DNA of 64,000 nt, from assembly GCF_002257695.2 (NCBI RefSeq), contig NZ_CP155571.1; one strand, given 5' to 3'. The translations under genes were made by a program, and so were the position numbers. Position 1 is the stretch's first letter. Every line of letters begins with the position of its first letter. Under the pieces are notes generated by a model. The model made no database searches and had not been told where the DNA came from. It worked only from the letters and a program-made list of their open reading frames with translations. This document shows, piece after piece, positions 52,299-61,099 of the stretch. The DNA comes from Sporomusa acidovorans. Lineage in GTDB: Bacteria > Bacillota > Negativicutes > Sporomusales > Sporomusaceae.

Positions 52299-52979
52299 AT
52301 GAGAGGAATTGCATTTGATGTCAAAGGGAATATCGGCCATTTTCGCCGTCCGGACACGACAGCGACGCAATTGACTTATCCCTTTATTACGCCGACAGCC
52401 GCCAAGGGGCTGGTGGGTGCGATATTGGGCATTGAGGACTTCGTGACCGCCGACCGGGTGGGGATCGAGTTGTTGCAGCCGGTGCGGACAGTGGCGCAGC
52501 AGATGTCGATGCTGGGCAAAGACGCCGGCGCAGCGTTCAACCGTCCGACTACGATTGAACTGCTGGTCAATCCTGCCTATCGTATTTATTACACGGGCGA
52601 AGAGTATACAGAAGCCTTAATCGCAGCGCTGGCGGCGGAACAGACGGTATATGCCACTTATCTGGGGGCGGCCTATGCACTGACTAAGCCGCTGCTCTAC
52701 CGGGTATATCCCTGTGTAGAACCGGCCGCAACGGCAGATGAAATTGAAAGTAAGTCGGTGGTGCCGACTGCTATGATCGGTCGTCTCGTTGTTAGACCTG
52801 ACCGCTATTATTGCCGGGCGGGCGGATATCTGCGGCAATATAAGGGTGGCCGCCGTTTTGAACAGTCGGTGGATTTTCTCTATGAAAAAGACGGCAAACC
52901 GATCTGCTTTGTTCCCGGGAGAGAGCCGGTGGACTTTCAACTGGCGGCGTTTGGGGAAGATTTGATATGTTTAGTATAG
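52299..52979 (+). CDS. cas5: Cas5 (Cas5h-type)
   Basis: 226 aa. Opens RGIAFDVKGNIGHFRRPDTT and has the Cas5 segment YPFITPTAAKGLVGAILGIED. AAAGGAG precedes ATG. Binds the crRNA 5' handle. Overlaps cas3 by 13 bp. Confidence 0.93.
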   Translation: MRGIAFDVKGNIGHFRRPDTTATQLTYPFITPTAAKGLVGAILGIEDFVTADRVGIELLQPVRTVAQQMSMLGKDAGAAFNRPTTIELLVNPAYRIYYTGEEYTEALIAALAAEQTVYATYLGAAYALTKPLLYRVYPCVEPAATADEIESKSVVPTAMIGRLVVRPDRYYCRAGGYLRQYKGGRRFEQSVDFLYEKDGKPICFVPGREPVDFQLAAFGEDLICLV

Positions 52980-55390
52980 TGCCGTTTGCCGAGTGCATCG
53001 CCCGGCCGGATGAGGGCGAGAGAAAACATTGGCTGATTGATCATTTACTGGCGGTCAAGGCGGCCATGGAAAACCGGCTGCAAAGAATAACCGACGATAC
53101 GGTCATCATACTGCTGGCCGGGTTGGCCGGTGTCTGCCATGATCTGGTGAAGTGTCACCGCGAATGGCAGAAATATATCAGGGGAAAGCGTCGCCAGGGC
53201 CCTAACCATGCTCCGGAAGGAGCTTTCCTTTTTTCCTATCTCGGCTATCATTGGCTGCAGTCGCACAAGCGGTGGCCGGAGTATGCGCAGGTTTGGCTGT
53301 GGCTGGCGCGGGATATTGCCGATCATCACGGTGCGCTGAAAAGCTTTGGCGATAAGTTATGGATGAAAAACGGGCCGTGGGAGCAGCTCGATTTGCCGGG
53401 AATAGCGGCTTTTTTGCAGCAGAGTTATCCTGATTTTGTTGTGCCTGAGCTTTCGGTAGCAGTGCTGCGGCAGTGGGCGACTCAGTTAGAGGATGTTCAG
53501 GACGAGGCGGCGGAAACATTGGATGAAGGCCGCTTTCCCGAAACAGGAAAATTAATGCGACGCTTAATGTTTTGGCGGGAGCTGACGACGGCTTTGATTG
53601 CCGGCGATCGATTTCATGTGGCACCTATTATCGGTGGCAGCTTTGATCAGGCCGGGCATGAACGACATGACCGCTTAATCGATGCTTTTTGCCATTCGGC
53701 TGGTGAGGCGGCGTTGACGGCTGTTCGCAGTCAGGCGCAGCGGCAGATTCTGCGGCAACTGGCCGCCGATCCTTTGCGTCGGGTATATACGCTGGAAATG
53801 CCGACTGGTTACGGCAAGACGATTACCGCGCTACGGCTGGCCGTCTGGCTGGGCAGACAGTATAACTACGGGAAAGTGGTTTATGTGGCGCCATATTTGT
53901 CGATTTTGGAACAGACCAGTAGTGTCTTTGAGCAAGTGTTAAATGAACCGGTGTTGGAACATCATTCGCTGGCCGTTTTAAACGACAGTCAGAAAAACAA
54001 ACCGGAATACGAAGCAGAAACAGCGGAAGAGGAAGGGCAACTGCATGACGGTCAACTGGTGATGGAGTCGTGGGCTGCGCCCATTGTCTGCACCAGTTTT
54101 CAGCAGTTTTCCAAGGCTCTGTTTCCCGGCAGGGCGCAGGACACCCTGCGGCGGGCTTTTTTGACTAACAGCGTGGTGATTATCGATGAACCGCAGATTT
54201 TTGCCCCGGAAAGCTGGAACGTCTTTTTGCACGGGTTGGAAGCAGCGGCGAAACTATACAATCTGCGGGTTATTTTTCTGTCGGCTACGATGCCGCCGTT
54301 CGATTACGGCCTTTCTCAGGAGAATCGCCCCGGGCGTCTGGCTGTTGCTCCGGCTGCTAAGGTCGAGCGTTATCAGGTAAAGCAGGCTGGCAAGATGGAT
54401 GAACAGGCGATTGCCAACTATATGACCGGCTATTTGTCGGAACAGGCCATATCGCAGGCAGTTATCGTCAATACCATTGCCGATGCCTATCTGGTCTATC
54501 AGAAGCTGGCGGAAAAAGTGGACGCGACCACGCTGAAACTTCTGCACGGCATGATGGCTCCTTTGCATAAACGGGTGGAGATTGAAAAAATCAAAACCTT
54601 CCATGAGCAGGAAGAGACCAAAGAAAAGCGTTTATATGTGGTATCGACGCAGATCCTTGAGGCCGGTGTCGATCTCAGTTTTCACCATATTATGCGGGCG
54701 CTGCCGGTGTTGCCGTCAATTATACAGGCGGCAGGGAGGGTAAACCGTAATTTCAGCGGAGCAATAGGTTTGCTGACCTTGATGCTATTTTTGCGTAACG
54801 GCGCAAAAAACACCCGTGGCTGCATTTATGCCCCTTTCCTGCAGAAATTAACGGATGAATTGCTGCAGCAGCAGGAGGTGTGGCAGGAGTCGGAACTGCT
54901 GGAACTTATCAAAGAATATTACCGGCGCATGTTCGCCCACAATACCTATGAAGCGGGCACGCAGGCTATTCAAGCCGCTTATGAGGGGAACTGGCCCGAA
55001 CTGGGGCAGAAATTCATGCCGTTTGGCAACGAGGACGCCTACCGTCTACCGGTCTTTGTTCCCTGGCAGGCGACAGCCGAAGATGTAGCCTTCTTTCCTT
55101 CACACTTCGTCGATTTACAACGCCGTCTCAGGCTGGAGACGCCGGAACAAATTTATGAACGTTATGCAGACCGGGACTATTATACCGGCATGACATTTCA
55201 AGAGAAAAAAGACTTTATGATCTTGATGAATCACTATGTCATCAACGTGCCGCCAGATTTAGCTCTTTCGCTTGTAGGCCGGGATGCATACATAGAGAAG
55301 CGGATACCTTGTCTGCTGAATAAAAGCGATTATCATCCGGTTTGCGGTCTAGCTAAGCGCAAAGTGGAAGGGTTTGATTCATTTATTTAG
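52967..55390 (+). CDS. cas3: Cas3 HD nuclease-helicase
   Basis: 807 aa. N-terminal HD nuclease (GVCHDLVKCH, H58-D59, and DHHGAL), superfamily-2 helicase with Walker A MPTGYGKT (~278-285), DEPQ box (~406-409), LSATMP (motif III), and QAAGRVNR (motif VI), then the Cas3 C-terminal domain. Complete, so interference should be functional. Start within the end of cas5. Confidence 0.95.
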   Translation: MFSIVPFAECIARPDEGERKHWLIDHLLAVKAAMENRLQRITDDTVIILLAGLAGVCHDLVKCHREWQKYIRGKRRQGPNHAPEGAFLFSYLGYHWLQSHKRWPEYAQVWLWLARDIADHHGALKSFGDKLWMKNGPWEQLDLPGIAAFLQQSYPDFVVPELSVAVLRQWATQLEDVQDEAAETLDEGRFPETGKLMRRLMFWRELTTALIAGDRFHVAPIIGGSFDQAGHERHDRLIDAFCHSAGEAALTAVRSQAQRQILRQLAADPLRRVYTLEMPTGYGKTITALRLAVWLGRQYNYGKVVYVAPYLSILEQTSSVFEQVLNEPVLEHHSLAVLNDSQKNKPEYEAETAEEEGQLHDGQLVMESWAAPIVCTSFQQFSKALFPGRAQDTLRRAFLTNSVVIIDEPQIFAPESWNVFLHGLEAAAKLYNLRVIFLSATMPPFDYGLSQENRPGRLAVAPAAKVERYQVKQAGKMDEQAIANYMTGYLSEQAISQAVIVNTIADAYLVYQKLAEKVDATTLKLLHGMMAPLHKRVEIEKIKTFHEQEETKEKRLYVVSTQILEAGVDLSFHHIMRALPVLPSIIQAAGRVNRNFSGAIGLLTLMLFLRNGAKNTRGCIYAPFLQKLTDELLQQQEVWQESELLELIKEYYRRMFAHNTYEAGTQAIQAAYEGNWPELGQKFMPFGNEDAYRLPVFVPWQATAEDVAFFPSHFVDLQRRLRLETPEQIYERYADRDYYTGMTFQEKKDFMILMNHYVINVPPDLALSLVGRDAYIEKRIPCLLNKSDYHPVCGLAKRKVEGFDSFI

Positions 55391-55417
55391 CACTGGATGG
55401 AAGAGGAGGCGAAAACG

Positions 55418-55927
55418 GTGGATGTGTTGGAGTTTGCTGTTACTGGCACCCATATTTGGTATTATTACTGCTGCAAAAGAGAAGTCTGGCTGATGCTGCA
55501 TCAGGTGAACCCGGATGAAGATGACGCCAACATGGATTTGGGGCGGTTTCTACACGAAATAACCTATGCCAGGGATCGGAGTAAAGAAATTACCCTGGGC
55601 AATATCCGTCTGGACATTGTGCGGCAGGAGAAAGACGGCATGGTTATCGGCGAAGTCAAAAAAAGTTCTAAATACATAACCAGTGCCCGGATGCAACTGG
55701 CATTTTATCTGCTGGAGTTAAAAGGACGTGGCATTGAGGCGCGGGGCGAACTGCTTTTTCCGAAAGAAAAGAAAAAGGAAGAGGTTATATTGACTGCGGA
55801 TATTGAGCAGGAACTGGCGGAAACGACAGCGGCCATCCGGAAGCTTGCCACCGAGACAAGACCGCCGCAGGCAAAAAAAATAGCCCTTTGCAGAAACTGT
55901 GCCTATAAAGAGTTCTGCTGGGCATAG
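55418..55927 (+). CDS. cas4: Cas4 Fe-S exonuclease
   Basis: 169 aa from a GTG preceded by AGGAGG (8 nt); an in-frame ATG at 55397 lacks a ribosome site. Cysteine ligands at YYCCKRE (N-terminal) and CRNCAYKEFC (C-terminal) for a [4Fe-4S] cluster, and the nuclease motif GEVKKSSK. Functions in prespacer trimming and PAM selection with Cas1-Cas2. Confidence 0.93.
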   Translation: MDVLEFAVTGTHIWYYYCCKREVWLMLHQVNPDEDDANMDLGRFLHEITYARDRSKEITLGNIRLDIVRQEKDGMVIGEVKKSSKYITSARMQLAFYLLELKGRGIEARGELLFPKEKKKEEVILTADIEQELAETTAAIRKLATETRPPQAKKIALCRNCAYKEFCWA

Positions 55928-55940
55928 TGGAGGACGAGTG

Positions 55941-56936
55941 ATGAAAAAGACGCTGTATATCTTTTCGAGCGGACAGCTAAGGCGCAAGGACAATACAATT
56001 TTTTTCATGAATGAAGAGGGAGAACAAAAATATATTCCGGTTGAAGACACTTCCGAATTGATGGTATTCGGCGAGGTGGACATCAATAAGCGTTTTCTGG
56101 AGTTTTGCTCGCAAAAGGAAATCATGATTCACTATTTTAATAATTACGGCTACTATAGCGGTACATTTTATCCGCGAGAACATTATAATTCCGGCTACAT
56201 GATCCTGCGTCAGGCCGGAGCGTATCTGGATGAAACGGCGAGAATACAACTGGCTCGTCAATTTGTCACCGGCGCTGCGCAAAATATTCGCCAGGTCTTA
56301 AAATATTACCAGAACCGCGACAAAGATGTTGCTCTGCAACTGGAAGCTATTGAGGGACTCAGGGGAAAGATCGGAGATACGCAGGAAATTCCGACACTAA
56401 TGGCGATTGAGGGTAACATCAGAGAGCAGTATTATAAAGCCTTCGATGCCATCCACGGATTGAAAGAATTTATTTTTGAAGGCAGATCGAAGCGACCGCC
56501 AAAGAATGAAATGAATACGCTGATCAGCTTTGGTAACGCGATTGTCTACTCTACTGTATTGAGCGAAATTTACAAAACCCATCTCGATCCGCGGATCGGT
56601 TACCTGCACTCGACCAATTTCCGGAGGTTCAGCTTGAATCTTGATATTGCCGAAATATTTAAGCCCATTCTGGTGGATAGAGTAATTTTTACCTTAATCG
56701 GTAAAAAAATGATTAGCAAGAAAGATTTTAAAAAAGAGTCAGGCGGTCTGCTGCTCAAGGAGAGCGGACGGCGGGTGTTTGTCGAAGAAATGGAAAGCCG
56801 GCTGAAAACTACCATAACTCATCGTGATATCGGCAGTCCGGTATCCTACCGGCGTCTAATCCGGCTGGAACTGTACAAGCTGGAAAAACACTTGATGGGG
56901 GAGACGGCCTATGAGCCGTTCGTTTCACAATGGTAG
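55941..56936 (+). CDS. cas1: Cas1 integrase (type I-B)
   Basis: 331 aa. Catalytic residues are placed in MAIEGNIREQYY (Glu), GYLHSTNFRRFSL (His) and LDIAEIFKPILVD (Asp). ATG at 55941 with GGAGGACGAG upstream; the longer ORF start at 55899 lies within cas4. Confidence 0.96.
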   Translation: MKKTLYIFSSGQLRRKDNTIFFMNEEGEQKYIPVEDTSELMVFGEVDINKRFLEFCSQKEIMIHYFNNYGYYSGTFYPREHYNSGYMILRQAGAYLDETARIQLARQFVTGAAQNIRQVLKYYQNRDKDVALQLEAIEGLRGKIGDTQEIPTLMAIEGNIREQYYKAFDAIHGLKEFIFEGRSKRPPKNEMNTLISFGNAIVYSTVLSEIYKTHLDPRIGYLHSTNFRRFSLNLDIAEIFKPILVDRVIFTLIGKKMISKKDFKKESGGLLLKESGRRVFVEEMESRLKTTITHRDIGSPVSYRRLIRLELYKLEKHLMGETAYEPFVSQW

Positions 56937-57106
56937 AGAGCAGAGACCTTTCATATAAAGCGCATTGTCACGGTATGATTTATACACAGCAGAATTGTTA
57001 ATATTGCATTATTGAGAGCTTGAGAGGATGGTGTTTCGATTATCGCCGATATAGCTGATGATCTTCCTGACAGCTGAGACAAAATACGCGGAAGTGGGGG
57101 ACTGTT

Positions 57107-57370
57107 ATGTTTGTAATCCTGGTTTATGATGTGGGAGAAAAACGGGTGACAAAGGCTTTGAAACGTTGCCGGAAATACTTAACCTGGGTGCAAAACTCGG
57201 TGTTTGAAGGTGAAATATCAGAGACGAATCTGGCTAAGCTAAAAATGGAACTGGACAGGATTATTGTTGACAACGAAGATTCAGTAATCTTTTATACCTT
57301 ACGGACCACCCGTTATTCTCAGCGGGAGATTATGGGACTTCGCAAGGGAGGGCAGGACTTGATCATCTAA
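57107..57370 (+). CDS. cas2: Cas2
   Basis: 87 aa with the Cas2 opening FVILVYDVGEKRVTKALKRCRKYL and the SVFEGEIS strand. Preceded by GTGGGGG. Unusually separated from cas1 by 170 bp of apparently noncoding DNA. Completes the adaptation module. Confidence 0.96.
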   Translation: MFVILVYDVGEKRVTKALKRCRKYLTWVQNSVFEGEISETNLAKLKMELDRIIVDNEDSVIFYTLRTTRYSQREIMGLRKGGQDLII

Positions 57371-57489
57371 ACTTTCGTCACTGCGTATTTCGGGGGATGT
57401 CAGATGACGGAGTTGGTGACATTCCTAGAGCAGCGAGATAGGATGTGGATCTGGGGCTGGAGTTCCGTCCCCTCGACACCCTTAAATAA

Positions 57490-57734
57490 CTCAAGGGTTA
57501 TAGGGTGATCCCGGTAAAAAACCAAAAATTTCAGCAGGAAAATACCAAGTTATTCCGGAATATGTTTCATAAACTTGGCCAGGATTAAAACATGTCGTCG
57601 ATGTAAGGTAGCGTAAAAATGCCAGGAGGTCGACGACAAGACATTTCAGCTTTTTCGCGGAGTTTCAGTTTGAGCAAGAGGATCTAGTCAAAGCAAGAAA
57701 AAGTATAAAGCCCGTGTTTTCTTGTGTTCGATTG
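57490..57734 (+). promoter_or_regulatory. CRISPR leader 4
   Basis: Shares CCAAAAATTTCAGCAGGAAA, ATACCAAGTTAT, the inverted repeat TGTCGTCGA (57593-57601)/TCGACGACA (57630-57638) and CAAGAAAA...TTTTCTTG with the other leaders, but lacks the REP-like hairpin and the AGAACC hairpin found upstream of leaders 1-3. Directly follows cas2. Confidence 0.9.
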
Positions 57735-59473
57735 GTTGTTAGCTTACCTATAAGGATTTGAAATCCCCATACGATCACAGGCCAAATGTATGGACTGCCA
57801 GGTTGTTAGCTTACCTATAAGGATTTGAAATAATTCATTTTGATTCTCCTTTCAGCATAACCCCGGCGTTGTTAGCTTACCTATAAGGATTTGAAATCTC
57901 CTCTTCACGCGCCGCTTTATCCGCATACGCCTTGTTGTTAGCTTACCTATAAGGATTTGAAATTCTGAGTGTTAAACGGCGGCAGCGCAGTCCAGAATCG
58001 TTGTTAGCTTACCTATAAGGATTTGAAATTATCCATTCCAAAGAACCACCAAAGCATTCTTGCTAAGTTGTTAGCTTACCTATAAGGATTTGAAATATCG
58101 TCAACAAAATAAATGCCGTGAGTGTGCTGATCGTTGTTAGCTTACCTATAAGGATTTGAAATTACCGAGAACATCCACACGATTTTATTTTCCCCGCAAG
58201 TTGTTAGCTTACCTATAAGGATTTGAAATTATGCATTAGCTTGCCGGCGTAAGTGCCGATAAACGTTGTTAGCTTACCTATAAGGATTTGAAATACGAAA
58301 TAACTGGATATACACTAAATGAATATGGGAAAGTTGTTAGCTTACCTATAAGGATTTGAAATTCGCAGGCCCGATAAGGGGCCGGGCAAAGGAGGATGAG
58401 TTGTTAGCTTACCTATAAGGATTTGAAATACTGTTGTCGTGCAATTCGACCCTCCGCAACCAAAATGTTGTTAGCTTACCTATAAGGATTTGAAATGTAT
58501 AACCGTCCGCAGGCTGTACACTTGCCCCACCGTTGTTAGCTTACCTATAAGGATTTGAAATTTGGTAATGTCCGGGCAAGGTAATACCATAGGCATGTTG
58601 TTAGCTTACCTATAAGGATTTGAAATCACCGCCAAGGCGATATTGGACCGACAAATTGCCCGCGTTGTTAGCTTACCTATAAGGATTTGAAATATCAAAA
58701 ACACGGGATAGCTCCGATACTGTTGTTAGTTGTTAGCTTACCTATAAGGATTTGAAATTTAGCACCTTATCCCCATCATGGATTCGTGCGCCCTCGTTGT
58801 TAGCTTACCTATAAGGATTTGAAATACGGCCAGAACTTCGGTATGTGCGGTAAATCGATAGGTTGTTAGCTTACCTATAAGGATTTGAAATTATCTGCAT
58901 CCAGACCGCCTTCGACCACTGCGGCAAGGTTGTTAGCTTACCTATAAGGATTTGAAATTATTCGCCGCGAGTCATAGGCTCACCATGAACAATCTGTTGT
59001 TAGCTTACCTATAAGGATTTGAAATAAGAACAGATCGAAATCATGAAATTCTATCCGCATAGTTGTTAGCTTACCTATAAGGATTTGAAATATCTATAAG
59101 GCAAGACCGTGGGAGCAATACTTCTGGTTGTTAGCTTACCTATAAGGATTTGAAATCGAAGCTGAGCAATAAAAGAGGCCGCACTCGGGTCAACGTTGTT
59201 AGCTTACCTATAAGGATTTGAAATGCAGATCAGTAGCTTCCTCGCCTAGATGTTCTAATGTTGTTAGCTTACCTATAAGGATTTGAAATCTGGATGGCTA
59301 TGAATGGCGGAAACGCGAAAGAGAAGTTGTTAGCTTACCTATAAGGATTTGAAATTTAAAACATTCCGAGAAACTAACCACCGTCAACAATGTTGTTAGC
59401 TTACCTATAAGGATTTTAAATATATAACCGCCAGTTGTAGTTCCAATGCTGGTAACACCGTTGTTAGGCTAGC
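57735..59473 (+). CRISPR. CRISPR array 4 (about 27 repeats)
   Basis: 30-bp repeats beginning GTTGTTAGCTTACC and ending GGATTTGAAAT; counted by eye as 26 repeats plus a degenerate last one (GTTGTTAGGCTAGC at 59460). The 26th (59392-59421) already has GATTTTAAAT. Rightward from leader 4; the decay at the right confirms orientation. Confidence 0.98.
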
Positions 59474-59658
59474 AAAGGAAAAGATGGTAAGTATAGCCAA
59501 TGGGTAAATATAACCGCATAGTCCATTCAGTAGCGATACGCTCCATTCTATTAATGAATGGAGTGTTTATTTTTATGTACTATTATGTATTTTATATACT
59601 TAAATTTACTAAAAGTGGTATAATTTTAATTACTAAGTTATCTAAAAGAGGGCTTATT

Positions 59659-60363
59659 ATGGAAATAGATTTAAGTCAATTACCTATTTCACAACTATTT
59701 AAAGATTACAAACATCGAATAGAAAGTAAATCTAATCGAAAAATATCTTTATTATTAGAAACGAATGAAATAGTAAATTATCCTGCAGCATTTTATCATT
59801 CTAATGATAACTGCATTCTAGTTCGGGTTAACCCAGGATTAGAGAAGGATATGTCAATATTTGAACCAATTATTGCTCATGAAATAACTCATGGGTACTT
59901 GAAATATAAGTGCAAGTATGGGTTTATTAAAATGAATCCAGAAAATATACAATTAGCAGCAAAAATACAAACCATGATAGAAGATATTCCTGTTCAGAAA
60001 ATGATCGCTGATTATGGATTTATTGCAATCCCTCCTCCGATAGAAGCAAGTATTAATATACAATTATGTATGATAAAATCAGGAATGCCGGTAGGACTTA
60101 TTTATGATACTTGGTCATTGGTGCACAACATTGTTCTCTATTGGGGCCATATAAAATATATAAAGATTACAGAAAAACAACGTATAATTTTAAAAGAATT
60201 ATTAGATGAACTTCAGAAGCGATGCCCCAATGAATATATGATAGGTGAGGAAATATCAAATATGTTTAATGAATATGATGTTTTTCAAGCGGAAGGATAT
60301 AGCAAAATAATGCTAAAAATAATTACTAAATGGAATTTTCCTTTTCATTACATAGTTGAATAA
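59659..60363 (+). CDS. HEXXH putative metallopeptidase
   Basis: 234 aa from ATG with AGAGGG upstream; an upstream extension to 59500 is AT-rich and lacks a ribosome site. The motif IIAHEITHGYL is a zinc HEXXH site, followed ~40 residues later by MIEDIPVQKMI that could supply a third acidic ligand. No signal peptide; family not recognised. The low GC contrasts with the cas genes and suggests separate acquisition. It lies directly after array 4. Confidence 0.65.
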   Translation: MEIDLSQLPISQLFKDYKHRIESKSNRKISLLLETNEIVNYPAAFYHSNDNCILVRVNPGLEKDMSIFEPIIAHEITHGYLKYKCKYGFIKMNPENIQLAAKIQTMIEDIPVQKMIADYGFIAIPPPIEASINIQLCMIKSGMPVGLIYDTWSLVHNIVLYWGHIKYIKITEKQRIILKELLDELQKRCPNEYMIGEEISNMFNEYDVFQAEGYSKIMLKIITKWNFPFHYIVE

Positions 60364-60482
60364 AAAAATCTGTTGACTATTGTATGGTGGATAGCCTTTC
60401 TTTCTTTGCCGCCTGCGGGGTTAGCCTGGTGGGCGACTTTTTCGTTTACTTGCGTTTTTAAGCAGAAAGTGTCATTTTACTT

Positions 60483-60550
60483 TCATGAGGTACTTTGAAA
60501 GTAATTAGCCCATCTCTCAGCCGGTGGCCTGGGGATGGGCTTTTTATTTT
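60483..60550 (+). terminator. Recurrent structured hairpin element, copy 2
   Basis: TTTGAAAGTAATTAGCCCAT, CTCTCAGCCGG, TGGCCTGGGGATGGGCTTTT: homologue of 19151-19218. A second repeated hairpin (60410-60437, CGCCTGCGGGGTTAGCCTGG) precedes it and is homologous to 27761-27787. Confidence 0.55.
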
Positions 60551-60558
60551 ACTGGGGA

Positions 60559-61092
60559 TTAATCCCACTTTGTCATACTGGAATAAATAACAAGTTTAGG
60601 GTCGAGTCCATATTTTTTCAACAAAGACTTAACAACGATTTCTACCCATTCAGGGGCTAGCGGAGAAATATGTATTGCATCAATAAGATTAGTTAAGTCT
60701 ATAGGGATGCTACGCCCTGATAATGGATTTTTATACTCTTCAATATTTTCTCCCTCATACATAGTTGTTGCATTTTGTAATATCTTTTTGTCTATAAAAG
60801 CCACTCTTAATTCGCGTTCATGTTCAAACGCCTTTATTTTATAGAAGATTGGTTTGGCTAAAGATAAATTATTATTGGTTACGGGCGGTACCCTTTTATG
60901 ATCGATATATTCGATGCGACCGATCTTAAAATCTTCATCCGTCTTTTTTAGTTCATCTCGTAATTTTCCAATGGTTGTTTTAAGTGCAATCCCCTCATTG
61001 GTTAATGAATACAACTTCCACATTGCGGCCGATTCATAGTCATTTATATGCCAACAATTCACATAAACGTAATCATAAAAAATATTTTTTCC
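60559..61092 (-). pseudogene. DUF2971-like gene, 3' part
   Basis: The frame extends upstream of the apparent ATG (61062) through NGKNIFYDYVYVNCWHINDY to the IS1182 insertion, so this is the C-terminal ~175 residues of an interrupted gene. The CWHINDYESAAMWKLYS and FEHERELRVAF segments resemble the DUF2971 family. Confidence 0.8.
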
Positions 61093-61099
61093 ATTAATT

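Noticed and set aside
58697..58732. Array-4 spacer ending in GTTGTTA just before a repeat starting GTTGTTA
   Set aside because: A chance or slippage-like end; spacer length is normal, so not treated as a separate element.
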